Source of the DNA: an uncultured Eubacteriales bacterium
GTDB lineage: Bacteria > Bacillota > Clostridia > Oscillospirales > CAG-382
Direction of reading: 5' to 3'
DNA length: 64,000 nt
Assembly: GCA_900551295.1 (NCBI GenBank)
Contig: URVJ01000014.1
Location: 1-64,000, forward strand
Below, piece by piece: positions 1-8,900 of the stretch. Position 1 is the stretch's first letter. Each line of letters begins with the position of its first letter. Below the pieces are notes generated by a model. That model was not told where the DNA came from, searched no databases, and saw only the letters and a list, made by a program, of their open reading frames with translations. A program made the position numbers and the translations under genes.

Positions 1-85
1 GGAGCGGGTGGGATTCGAACCCACGGAACCTTGCGGTTCAACTGATTTCGAGTCAGTCCCGTTATGACCACTTCGATACCACTCC
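1..85 (-). tRNA. tRNA-Ser(CGA)
   Basis: Read on the minus strand this folds as a class II tRNA. The 7-bp acceptor stem pairs GGAGTGG with CCGCTCC (one T-G pair). The anticodon stem-loop ACTGA-CTCGAAA-TCAGT gives anticodon CGA. There is a short serine-type variable arm and a T arm containing GGTTCGAATCC. The gene decodes UCG serine codons. Its 3' end coincides with position 1, so whether CCA is encoded cannot be seen. Two partial copies of its 5' half lie just upstream (238-277 and 431-468). Confidence 0.97.
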
Positions 86-237
86 GTGTATTTATCTTCA
101 CATCAGCCCTCAAAAAAACCTCGGAAAAAGGAGAGAACTGATGGAGAGAACTAAGGGATATTTACTTTTCAATGATAGCTGAAAAGCCCCATAAAATCAA
201 GGTTTTTCAGAGGTGAGCTTCCAAAAAGGGCATTCGT

Positions 238-277
238 TTTCGAGTCAGCCCCGTTATGACCACTTCGATACCTCTCC
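238..277 (-). repeat. Decayed tRNA-Ser 5' half, copy 1
   Basis: These 40 bases match the 5' half of the neighbouring tRNA-Ser (46-85) at 38 of 40 positions, from the acceptor 5' strand (here GGAGAGG) through the D arm to the anticodon loop. The match stops in the anticodon loop, and no 3' half follows, so it cannot make a tRNA. The 152 bases between it and the intact gene hold no ORF. Confidence 0.9.
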
Positions 278-430
278 ATGTATGTTAAACTCCCGAAGGA
301 GTATTAACGCAAATATTCGGTTGTATTAGAATTCTCATTAGAACTCACGGTGTGCCTGCGACGGGCGAATGCCCGAAACCCGCATTGTTAAAGGCTTTGT
401 GAAGTTTTGACTTCTCAAAATAGCGCAACA

Positions 431-468
431 TTTCGAGTCAGGGCCGTTGACCTCTTCGATACCTGTCC
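431..468 (-). repeat. Decayed tRNA-Ser 5' half, copy 2
   Basis: A second, more diverged copy of the tRNA-Ser 5' half. Its acceptor strand is GGACAGG, two bases of the D loop are missing, and it again ends in the anticodon loop at the same place as the copy at 238-277. The stretches 278-430 and 469-664 around it show no gene that I can support. Confidence 0.85.
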
Positions 469-664
469 ACATACTATTTTCGGTCAAGGCACGGACAAAT
501 GCAGACAACTTCTTTATCCGAACTTAACAACATGAACATTATACCAAAAACCCTCGAAACAGTCAATAGTTTAATTGTGAATATTTTTTAAACGCATTCT
601 CCCCTGCCATTATATTGCAAATACGATTTCAATGCAGAAAATTTTCACGCTGTCTTTTTGCATA

Positions 665-717
665 CAAAAAAGCAGTGCCGTGCAAACCATTTTTTTGCTT
701 TCAGACACTGCTCTTTT
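665..717 (-). terminator. Rho-independent terminator of the GH39-type gene
   Basis: The 7-bp stem AGCAGTG/CACTGCT (671-677 with 706-712) has a long loop and is followed on the minus strand by a run of T. It lies about 25 bases past the stop codon of the glycosidase at 741. Confidence 0.75.
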
Positions 718-740
718 ATTTAATTCAAGGCCAAATTTTG

Positions 741-2105
741 TTATTCAGCGCTCTCAAACGTAACAAGATACGTTGAAAACAGCGGCATACCCAAATACGA
801 CACAGCCTCTGACGAGCATATCTTTTCCTCGCGCACAAGTTTGCAGTCATGATTATCGTCAAGCAGATAATAGGAAATTCTGCAGGGCGCATTTATGCCG
901 ATATTGTGCAGCGTTAGCTTTACCTCTGTTTCGGGTGCGCTGTCGTCATTATTGAAATGAGTTATCATAACGGCATATTTTCCGTTTCCTTTAGCGGCGC
1001 ACGCAAACACATGATATTCGTCATCTGTTTCGGACTTTACCTGAGTACCCAGCTCATACAGTTTATTGAACATATAGAACGGATAATAGCCTTTGAGAAC
1101 CTTGGTTACAAGATCGGTCGAAAACAGTCCGTTCATGGCACAGGGACGCGCGTCATAGTACATGAGATTATCTAAAGGTGCGCTTTGAGAAGCCTCCATA
1201 ACGGCAGCCGTAAAAGCAGCTCCCTTTATTCCCTTTTCGCTTTTTAACGTATACTCCCAGTCGTCCCCGTTCCAGTCTTTTACATAGTTCCACTCATTGA
1301 GAATGCTCTCTGACTTTTCAAATCCGAATTCATTTAGCAGCTCTCTTACCTGTTTTTCTATGCTTATTACAAAATCGGGCGTCTGAGAATAGAGATGCCA
1401 TGAGAAAAAGTCAAGCGGGGACGAATGTTCCGACACATATCCGAGAAATTCGCGGGTCCAGTCCGTAATGGGATAGCAAACCGCAGGACCGCCTATTTTG
1501 AGATTAGGAAAACACTTCTTTAAGTGCTTTGCGGCAATATCGTACATTTCAAAGAATTGTTCCTTTGAGCCGCCCCAGCATTTTTTCATTACGGGATCGG
1601 GACTGTCCCAGTTGAGATCGGGTTCGTTCCATATTTCCCAGTATTCTATACCGAAATTATGACCGTCTGCCCAACCCTCGTTCATGTGTCTGATTATATG
1701 CTCGCATATTACCGCCCACTTATGGAAATCAGCCGGCGGAAGCGTACCGTACTTTTTAATTTCGTGTTCAATTCTTGAGCCGAGTCTGTAAAACACCTTT
1801 GTACCGGCAAGACCTATTACCTTCATATACTCATCGGTGAGGGTAAAGTCGTACGACGCGGGATCTTCGGGATCTTTGGAAAAATCCGGGAATATCATGT
1901 GAACGTCAACCGTATGAGGTCCGCCGTACACTGCGAAAAACGACGCGTCATGCGTGCGCGCATAAGGTATTCCCGCCGCCTTGTACGCAGGCATGTTGGT
2001 CACTCTCTGATCCTGAGTAAACTTATATGCAGGGCCGTTGTTTACCGAGTGCATCGGTTTGATTTTGCCTAAGGACTGCGAAAAGTCCACTGTTATATTA
2101 TTCAT
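741..2105 (-). CDS. GH39-type glycoside hydrolase (beta-xylosidase-like)
   Basis: A 454-residue soluble protein without a signal peptide, so it probably acts in the cytoplasm on imported oligosaccharides. It has the clan GH-A pattern: acid/base Glu161 in IWNEPDL and nucleophile candidate Glu271 in ILNEWNY. A C-terminal beta domain follows from about residue 340. Both motifs and the length fit family GH39, whose known members are beta-xylosidases and iduronidases. The exact substrate is unknown. The ATG at 2105 is chosen because the longer frame would begin with TTG at 2135, right beside the -10 box (2136-2141) and so before or at the transcription start. GGAG lies 12 bases before the ATG. It is transcribed alone, next to sugar oxidoreductases and an AraC regulator. 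Confidence 0.88.
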   Translation of the reverse strand: MNNITVDFSQSLGKIKPMHSVNNGPAYKFTQDQRVTNMPAYKAAGIPYARTHDASFFAVYGGPHTVDVHMIFPDFSKDPEDPASYDFTLTDEYMKVIGLAGTKVFYRLGSRIEHEIKKYGTLPPADFHKWAVICEHIIRHMNEGWADGHNFGIEYWEIWNEPDLNWDSPDPVMKKCWGGSKEQFFEMYDIAAKHLKKCFPNLKIGGPAVCYPITDWTREFLGYVSEHSSPLDFFSWHLYSQTPDFVISIEKQVRELLNEFGFEKSESILNEWNYVKDWNGDDWEYTLKSEKGIKGAAFTAAVMEASQSAPLDNLMYYDARPCAMNGLFSTDLVTKVLKGYYPFYMFNKLYELGTQVKSETDDEYHVFACAAKGNGKYAVMITHFNNDDSAPETEVKLTLHNIGINAPCRISYYLLDDNHDCKLVREEKICSSEAVSYLGMPLFSTYLVTFESAE

Positions 2106-2135
2106 GATATGTGCACACTCCGTCCGTTTTTTCAA

Positions 2136-2164
2136 ATTATACCATTGAAATGTACATCAGTCAA
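2136..2164 (-). promoter_or_regulatory. Sigma-A promoter of the GH39-type gene
   Basis: TTGACT (-35, 2159-2164), a 17-base spacer and TATAAT (-10, 2136-2141). The leader to the ATG is about 25 bases. Confidence 0.85.
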
Positions 2165-2203
2165 TGCACAAACGGACTTTTAAAATGTTTTTTGGGATAT
2201 GAG

Positions 2204-2242
2204 GAAAAACTGCGCTGCACGCTTATTTTCGGCGCACGGCAG
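2204..2242 (-). terminator. Terminator of the oxidoreductase operon
   Basis: An interrupted GC-rich hairpin (CTGC...TGCGC / GCGTGCA...GCAG) followed on the minus strand by TTTTT. It begins 2 bases after the stop codon of the gene ending at 2244. Confidence 0.75.
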
Positions 2243-2243
2243 G

Positions 2244-3080
2244 CTATATTTTTATCCAAGTTTCGGGTGTTTCGAGAGATTTAAGCGCACCTTCGCGAAG
2301 TTTCATGACGTTTATCGTCTGACCTCTGTCAAAGCTCGGTTTTCCCGTCTCGTAAAACTTGAGAATATCTCTTATCAGACCTCCGAAAGTATCGGAATTT
2401 ATGACGGACTTTTTCTCTTTTCCGTTTTTATCCTCGGCACACACCGCAAATGCAAGCGAATATGCATAGATCATGCTTGCGCTGCCGCCGTTTTTGAATT
2501 TGGCGCGGAATATGCACTGAGAACCCTGTTTTTCGGCTTTGAACAGAACAGGCTCGTCATCAAGCAGCTTTATTACCATTTCCGCCTGATGGATTATATA
2601 CTCCGGTGCGTTTGAGCCTCCGCCGCAGGTAATTATATTTTTTACATCGGTAAAATCCGAAAGTTCGGTGCCGTATCTTAATGCCGACGATGAGAAAATC
2701 GGAGTATTATACTTATCTGAAAGAGAAAATATTTCAAGCGCCGTCTTTGTATCGGGTGCAAAGGTCTTATCGATATATGTCGGCTTTGAATACTTCAGAA
2801 CGGCTTTTGCAAAATCAAGATGAGTTTCGGGATTTGACGGTGCGAGCACAAGCAGAACGTCGCTCTTTTGACAAAGTTCGTCAAGCGTCAGACACTGTGT
2901 TACGCCGAAATCTCGGCACCACTGTTCGGTACTCCTCAGACCGGGAGCATTTTCGGACGCATACGCATAAGCCACCGTATAATCAAACCCCAAAGTTTCC
3001 GACGCATTCTTTATCCATTCGGGATAGTGATTTGCGTGCCACTCGTCTATGCGGTAATCGGCAAAGCCTATTTTTTTCAT
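2244..3080 (-). CDS. Gfo/Idh/MocA-like oxidoreductase, short form
   Basis: A 278-residue protein whose N-terminal half resembles the NAD(P)-binding Rossmann part of Gfo/Idh/MocA sugar dehydrogenases: a beta-strand KKIGFADYRI at the start and the segment DVLLVLAPSNPETHLDFAKAV. The family's EKP motif appears altered to DKT (in YIDKTFAP), keeping the lysine. The protein is about 70 residues shorter than its neighbour, so the C-terminal sheet is reduced. It starts one base after the stop codon of the full-length oxidoreductase at 3082-4140, so the two are co-transcribed and may act on the same sugar or as a heteromer. The substrate is unknown; catalytic activity is less certain than for the neighbour. 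Confidence 0.75.
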   Translation of the reverse strand: MKKIGFADYRIDEWHANHYPEWIKNASETLGFDYTVAYAYASENAPGLRSTEQWCRDFGVTQCLTLDELCQKSDVLLVLAPSNPETHLDFAKAVLKYSKPTYIDKTFAPDTKTALEIFSLSDKYNTPIFSSSALRYGTELSDFTDVKNIITCGGGSNAPEYIIHQAEMVIKLLDDEPVLFKAEKQGSQCIFRAKFKNGGSASMIYAYSLAFAVCAEDKNGKEKKSVINSDTFGGLIRDILKFYETGKPSFDRGQTINVMKLREGALKSLETPETWIKI

Positions 3081-3081
3081 T

Positions 3082-4140
3082 TTACTTTACCTCTATTTCG
3101 CGCTTTATGCCGGCAGACTTATAAAGCACATCGAGAAGCTTTGCACTCTCAAGAACATTGTCGATGTTGCTGCGCGTTTTTTCGCCGCTCACCGTGGAAT
3201 CAAGAAAGGCTCTGTCCTCACATTCGTACATATTCGGAATTTCATATTCAGGCTTTTGCGTTTCCAACGTTTCTCCGTCGCAGAATTCAAAGAGCTTGCC
3301 GTAATCAAGGCGCGCACCGCCCTTATCTCCGAGAAAATCTATAAACATTTCATTTTTGTCGAGGTTCTGCGCCCATGCTCCGTTAAAGGAAATGCTTGCT
3401 TTATCGGTACGGACATATCCGGTGATGAAATCGTCAACGTCGTTTGTTCCGTGCTCCGTGTCTGCCGTATCTTCAGCCCACATACTGTGATAACGGTATG
3501 ACTTCATATCAGCAGCCATTTTGTTATAGCTGTCGCAGGTTGCGGTAACAAGCTTTGCGCCGCCGAGAATGTAAAGTATGAGGTCAAGAAAATGAACGCC
3601 CCAGTCTATAAGCACTCCTCCGCCCGACATTGATTTTGTCGTAAAAGCGCCGCCGAGTCCGGGTATTGAACGGAACGAGCGGAACGAGCAGTAAACATGG
3701 TAGATATTGCCGAACTTGCCCTCTTTATTCATCTGCGCAAGCTTTTCAACGCTCAGATTATATCTGTTGCAGACGCCGATATTGAGTATTTTGCCTGCTT
3801 TATCCGCAGCCTCTTTCATTTTTGCGGAAAGCTCGTAATTTACGGTAATGGGTTTTTCGCAGAAAACATTTTTCCCTGCGGCAAGCGCGTCCATGGTAAC
3901 GGTATAATGCGCGTAGTTCGGCGTAAGTACGAACACGGTATCGACTTCGGGGTCTGCAAGCGCGGTCTTGTAGTCCTCTATCGTGTTTTCTATTTTGGGA
4001 AAATTTTCCTTCTTCTGCTGCGCCTTGCCCGGAATAATATCGCAGGCATATTTGATTCTTACGTCCTCCATTTTGCTCAAAGCCGGAAAATGCGCGATTT
4101 CCGAAATTCTGCCGCATCCGATAACTGCTACTGTATGCAT
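3082..4140 (-). CDS. Gfo/Idh/MocA family NAD(P)-dependent oxidoreductase
   Basis: A 352-residue cytosolic dehydrogenase. The N-terminal nucleotide-binding motif is VIGCGRISE and the family signature EKPI is at NVFCEKPITVNYE. The downstream alpha/beta domain includes GGGVLIDWGVHFLDL, where the family's catalytic His lies. Members oxidise or reduce sugars, inositols or aminosugars with NAD(P). The gene has a strong RBS (GGAGGA at 4147-4152) and its own promoter (4194-4222), divergent from the AraC regulator at 4330. It is the first gene of a two-gene operon with the short paralogue at 2244-3080. The regulator and the GH39-type gene nearby suggest sugar degradation, but the substrate cannot be read from the sequence. 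Confidence 0.9.
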   Translation of the reverse strand: MHTVAVIGCGRISEIAHFPALSKMEDVRIKYACDIIPGKAQQKKENFPKIENTIEDYKTALADPEVDTVFVLTPNYAHYTVTMDALAAGKNVFCEKPITVNYELSAKMKEAADKAGKILNIGVCNRYNLSVEKLAQMNKEGKFGNIYHVYCSFRSFRSIPGLGGAFTTKSMSGGGVLIDWGVHFLDLILYILGGAKLVTATCDSYNKMAADMKSYRYHSMWAEDTADTEHGTNDVDDFITGYVRTDKASISFNGAWAQNLDKNEMFIDFLGDKGGARLDYGKLFEFCDGETLETQKPEYEIPNMYECEDRAFLDSTVSGEKTRSNIDNVLESAKLLDVLYKSAGIKREIEVK

Positions 4141-4193
4141 TTTTTATCCTCCATAGTTAAATTATATTGTTTTTGTTCCTGCTTTACGCCTAC

Positions 4194-4222
4194 ATTATAC
4201 GATTTCGGCGCCGATATGTAAA
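4194..4222 (-). promoter_or_regulatory. Promoter of the oxidoreductase operon, with palindrome in the spacer
   Basis: TTTACA (-35, 4217-4222), a 17-base spacer and TATAAT (-10, 4194-4199). The spacer holds the palindrome TCGGCGCCGA, a possible operator. It faces the AraC promoter at 4277-4305. Confidence 0.8.
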
Positions 4223-4276
4223 CAACATTATTGCAGACAAAGATGTTCATTTTTTTGGATCAAACAAAAATATTTC

Positions 4277-4305
4277 TTGACACTCCGTACTCCGTGTATT
4301 ATCAT
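4277..4305 (+). promoter_or_regulatory. Sigma-A promoter of the AraC regulator
   Basis: TTGACA (4277-4282), a 17-base spacer and TATCAT (4300-4305). Transcription would start near 4312, which rules out the in-frame start at 4231 and fixes the ATG at 4330. Confidence 0.85.
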
Positions 4306-4329
4306 ATATATGGAAAAGAGGGGAAAATC

Positions 4330-5208
4330 ATGCTGACGGAAGCAAAATATCATCTTGATCAGAATTATGTGGGCGCGCCTCTCGAGTTCGGAGGTTTTAA
4401 GCTGTATCAGACAGGCAGACTGCACTGCGGCAGCGGCATGAACGTAAGAACTCACACTCACTACGGCTGGTTTGAGATCACGGCGGTGACGGACGGCAAA
4501 GGAGAGATCTATACAAACGGCGTTCCCCAAAGCGTAAAAAAGGGAGATATGTATCTCTCGTTTCCGTGCGACGTACATTCGATACATTCTTCAAAGTCAG
4601 AGCCGCTGAAATACGATTTCTGTTCTTTCAGCACCGTGCTTTCGCCTTACAAAGAAGAACTTGACGATATTATGACACGCTGCATTTTACCCGAAAAGCG
4701 TATGTTTTCGGACAGCAGGATAAAGAGATGCATGGAGGAGCTAACCTTAGCTTTGCAGAGCACATCAAAGCTCTCCGACGAGCTTACGTTCTGTCTCATA
4801 AAGGAAACAGTCATATATCTGATACGCGACTTTTCACACAGCGAAACAAAAGGCGCACTTTGCGCCGAGGATATACACGGCAAGCCTAATTCTTCAAAAG
4901 AGCTTTGCTACCAGATCATGAATTACATAGACACGCATATATACACGATGAAAAACCTGTCGGAGCTTTCCGGAATAACAGGCTACAATTACAGTTACCT
5001 CTCTGCCCTTTTCAATGAGCAGACGCGTCAGACTCTGCGTTCCTATTACAGAAACAAAAAAATGGACGCCGCAAACCTGCTTATGAAAGAGAAAGGTATG
5101 ACTGCCTCGCGTGCGTCTGAGCTTCTCGGATATACTTCGGCGTCGGCTTTCGGAAAGGCATACAAGGCAAAGTTCGGCGTCTCGCCGAGAGGAAAAGACC
5201 AACTTTAA
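4330..5208 (+). CDS. AraC-family transcriptional regulator with cupin-like sensor domain
   Basis: A 292-residue regulator. The N-terminal half is an AraC-type cupin: RTHTHYGWFEI, then GEIYTNG and KKGDMYLSFPCDVHSI. The last ~100 residues form the double helix-turn-helix: MKNLSELSGITGYNYSYLSALFNEQ, then ASELLGYTSASAFGKAYKAKFGVSPRG. Such proteins sense a sugar in the cupin and activate nearby carbohydrate genes. The ATG at 4330 follows AAGAGGGG by 8 bases and lies downstream of the promoter. It is transcribed away from the oxidoreductase operon, which is the most likely target. No clear terminator was found after the stop codon. Confidence 0.92.
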   Translation: MLTEAKYHLDQNYVGAPLEFGGFKLYQTGRLHCGSGMNVRTHTHYGWFEITAVTDGKGEIYTNGVPQSVKKGDMYLSFPCDVHSIHSSKSEPLKYDFCSFSTVLSPYKEELDDIMTRCILPEKRMFSDSRIKRCMEELTLALQSTSKLSDELTFCLIKETVIYLIRDFSHSETKGALCAEDIHGKPNSSKELCYQIMNYIDTHIYTMKNLSELSGITGYNYSYLSALFNEQTRQTLRSYYRNKKMDAANLLMKEKGMTASRASELLGYTSASAFGKAYKAKFGVSPRGKDQL

Positions 5209-5269
5209 AAATCACCTTATATAACACAATCGAAAACCGACGCCGATCTGATTTAAACCGATATTTTAA

Positions 5270-5739
5270 TCAAAACAAATACGGGTTTTTGGAGGCAAGC
5301 CACACAATGTGTTCGTCACAAGCCGCGCCGCGCGAAAAAGTGACGTTATATTTTGCATCGTCATTGATACGCGTTACGCGCAGGACTATTCTGTTTTCAC
5401 CTTTGTGAAGTTTTATATTCTCCAAATGCACATTTTCTGCCGTCCAGTTATCGCAGTTTAGGCGTATTCTCCGGGAGAATAGCGGCAGTTGTTCACAAAA
5501 CATTCGAGAAGATCATAAGACGTAAAATCCGCGCCTTTCTTTTCAAGAACATCAAGCCACAGAATTTGCAGATCAAGATCGTCGTTAGGAAGCTCACAGT
5601 TGATCATTTTCGGCATAAAATCAAGTTCAAGCGGCATTTTAACGCCTTCATGCGGTGCGCCGATATTACCCGAAACAGCTTTGCCGACAAAGCAGCCGTA
5701 TACTTTATCGAGATATTTTTCATAGGATAATGTACGCAT
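5270..5739 (-). pseudogene. ADP-ribosylglycohydrolase-family remnant (internal deletion and frameshift)
   Basis: Two pieces of one protein family lie in different frames. From the ATG at 5739 to a stop at 5458, about 93 residues (LSYEKYLDKVYGCFVGKAVSG, PNDDLDLQI) match the N-terminus of the intact 597-residue paralogue at 38975-40768 (FDNYFEKVRGCFTGKTVGG, PNDDLDLQV). From about 5480 to 5270 another frame encodes a piece (ENVHLENIKLHKGENRIV) resembling the C-terminal end of the same paralogue. The roughly 450 central residues, including the expected DTD metal-binding motif, are missing. The gene keeps an RBS (GGAG) and a good promoter (5771-5799), so a short peptide may still be made. I read this as a pseudogene from an internal deletion. 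Confidence 0.8.
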
Positions 5740-5770
5740 AAAAACTCTCCTTTTTCGCTTATGTACGACT

Positions 5771-5799
5771 ATTTTACTAAACGTCCGGCTGTTTTGCAA
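5771..5799 (-). promoter_or_regulatory. Promoter retained in front of the ADP-ribosylglycohydrolase remnant
   Basis: TTGCAA (5794-5799), a 17-base spacer and TAAAAT (5771-5776), about 32 bases before the ATG at 5739. Confidence 0.7.
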
Positions 5800-5881
5800 G
5801 TGTTTTGAAAAAAATTTACGGTATTTAACGGCTGCCGAAAACAGCTTTTGACCGATATGCAAAAATCAGAAAACATTATAC

Positions 5882-5910
5882 AAAAAGCCGACGGAATAAA
5901 TCCGACGGCT
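5882..5910 (-). terminator. Terminator of the murB-whiA-dnaE operon
   Basis: A 10-bp stem with one mismatch (5886-5895 with 5901-5910), loop TTTAT, then TTTTTG on the minus strand, 20 bases past the dnaE stop. Confidence 0.85.
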
Positions 5911-5929
5911 GAATTACCGATATTGCTTT

Positions 5930-8900
5930 TTACACCTTTTTATACTTTGTCTTTACACATTCGTCGGTCAATATCAATGACAGCATTTTTAACATTGTGG
6001 GCGTTATATTTACGTCAAGACCGACTGCGTGAGTGAGTTTTTTTGTATCGTCAAAGTACACGAAGACCTCGGACGTTCCGTAGGAGTATATTTCGAGAAC
6101 GCTCTTTACCCTCTCGAATTCACGCGAAGTTTCTGACGGAACTTTGAGATACAAACAGAGTTTTTCGTCCCTGCCGCGGACGGGCATCTGCGGTAAGTTT
6201 TCCGGAACAGGCGGATTTTGGTTATACGGCGCGTGCGGTGCGCTCTGCGTATTATTATGCAGCAGCGACGAAAGATTCATTTTTACCTTTTTCGTGCCTG
6301 ATGTATTTTCGGTATTATCCGCAGTATTCGCATTATCCGCAGTCTGTGCGGTTTCTTTAAGTGCAAAAACACTTTTTAACAGAATACTTATCTCGTTTCT
6401 TCCGTCCTTATCTCCGTCACGCGATTCCTTCACGGAAACCTCGCCCGTAATTCCTACCGCGGCGCCTTCATATAGGTTCGGCGCGTATCTGTTATATACG
6501 TTAGCAAAGGCTATTACTTCAAGAATTCCGCCGGTATCCTCAAACTGCAGAAAAGCCATGCGTTTATCCGACTTTGTTATCTTTTCGCGTTTTGATGTGA
6601 CTGTTCCGACAAGCGTTACGGGCGTTCCGTCGCGGTACTTTTCAAAGTTTCCGCTTTCGGCTGCGGCGTTTATATCGCATATCTCGTCGGCGTTTATGCT
6701 CTTTGCAAAAGCCTCGTATTTGCGCAACGGATGTCCCGACATATATATTCCCGCAACGTCCTTTTCCATTGAAAGCAGCTCATTATCGGAAAATTCGGGT
6801 ATATCGGGATAGTCAATTTTGAGAATGGCGCTGCCGTTATCCTCTTTATCTCCGTCGGACAGCGAAGAAAACATATCGAACTGCCCCGTTATATTTTTCT
6901 GATTGCGCCTTTGCAGACTGTCAACTGCCGACTCGTAAACCGACATAAGCTGACTTCTCTTTTTGCCGAATCCGTCAAAAGCGCCTGCCCTTATAAGACT
7001 TTCTATCATGCGCTTATTTATATCCTTTTCGGACATACGCAGAAGAAAATCCTCAAACGACGTGTATTTCCCGTTTTCGCGTCCGTTTACGATACTGCGC
7101 ACAAAGCTTTCGCCTACGTTTTTGATTGCGGAAAGCCCGAAGCTTATTTTCTTTTCTCCCGTTGCGGCAAAGCCTCCGACGCTCTCGTTTATATCGGGAT
7201 TTCTGACGCTTATACCAAGCTTTGAACACTCGGAAATATATTCCATTATCTTATCGCTGCGGTCTATTACGCTGTTTAAAATAGCAGCCATATATTGTGC
7301 GGGAAAATGAACTTTAAGATAGGCTGTATAATACGCGAGATGTGCATACGCCGCGGCATGGGATTTATTGAAAGCATACTGCGCAAAGGCTGCCATATCG
7401 TCGTATATTTCCGCCGCCTTTTCTTCGGGAACTCCGTTTGCAACAGCTCCGACGCACTCTGTCTTACCGTCCTCGGATTTTTTGCCGTAGAGAAAATACT
7501 GTCTTTCAGCCTGCATGACGTCCTTTTTCTTTTTTGCCATTGCACGGCGCACAATATCCGCTCTGCCGAATGAATATCCCGCAAGGCTGCGGAATATCTG
7601 CATTACCTGTTCCTGATAGACGATACAGCCGTTTGTTACCGAGAGTATACTCTCAAGGCGTTTATCGGCGTAGGTTATTTTATCGGGATTTTTACGGTTT
7701 TCGAGAAATTTCGGTATACTCTCCATAGGTCCGGGACGGTAAAGCGATATTGCTATTGTAATATCTTCAATATTCTGCGGCTTCATACGCATAAGCAGAG
7801 ATTTCATTCCTGCCGATTCAAGCTGGAACACTCCGTTTGTTTTTCCTTCGCCCAAAAGCCTGTACGTATCCTTATCGTCAAGAGGTATATCCGACACATT
7901 TATTCCCGAATCCCTTGCCGCGTCGTATATGACGGTAAGGTAACGAAGTCCGAGAAAATCTATTTTCAACAGTCCGAGATCCGCAATATCATTCATTGTA
8001 TACTGCGTAACAACGCAGTCACCGTTCATTGACAGCGGAACATAACTGTCAACGGTTTTATCGGTAATTACAACGCCTGCGGCATGGGTCGAGGCGTTTC
8101 GCGGCATACCCTCAATACCGCGTGCTATATCTATAACGCTTCTTAATACCGATTCGTTTTCGTATATATCATGCAGCTCCGCGCTTTCAGACAGTGCCTT
8201 GTCTATCGTCATTCCGAGTGCGAACGGTATACACTTTGCCGCCCTGTCCGCGTCGGCATACGGCACGCTCATTACGCGCGCAACGTCCCTTATTGCAGCT
8301 TTTGCCGCAAGCGTTCCGAACGTAACTATCTGCGCGACGTGATCTCTGCCGTACTTTCTCGCAACGTAGTCTATGACCTCCGAACGTCTGAAATAGCAGA
8401 AGTCAACGTCAAAGTCCGGCATGCTTACTCTTTCGGGGTTCAGAAAACGCTCGAACAACAGATCGAATTTTATAGGGTCAATATCAGTAATACCGAGAAA
8501 ATACGCCGCAAGGCTTCCGGCTCCCGAACCTCTGCCCGGCCCTACCGGTATTCCGTTATTTTTGGCATACGATATAAAGTCGTTTACTATGAGATAATAC
8601 TCGTTATATCCCATTTTATCGACAACGGAAAGCTCGTAGTCAAGGCGTTCGCGGTACACTTTTTCATCTAACGCGCCGCCGTGTTTCTGTGCCTGTTCTT
8701 TTCTCTTTTCAAAGCCCGTTTCGCAGAGAGCGCGCAGATATTCCTTTGACGAAAGCCCGTCGGGAGGATAAAACGCGGGTAGAAACAGCTTATCAAAGCA
8801 AAAGTCAAAATTACATTCTTCCGCGATTTTTACGGTATTTTCGAGAGCCTCGGGAACGTCGGCAAAAAGCTTATACATTTCTTCCGTGCTTTTCAAATAA

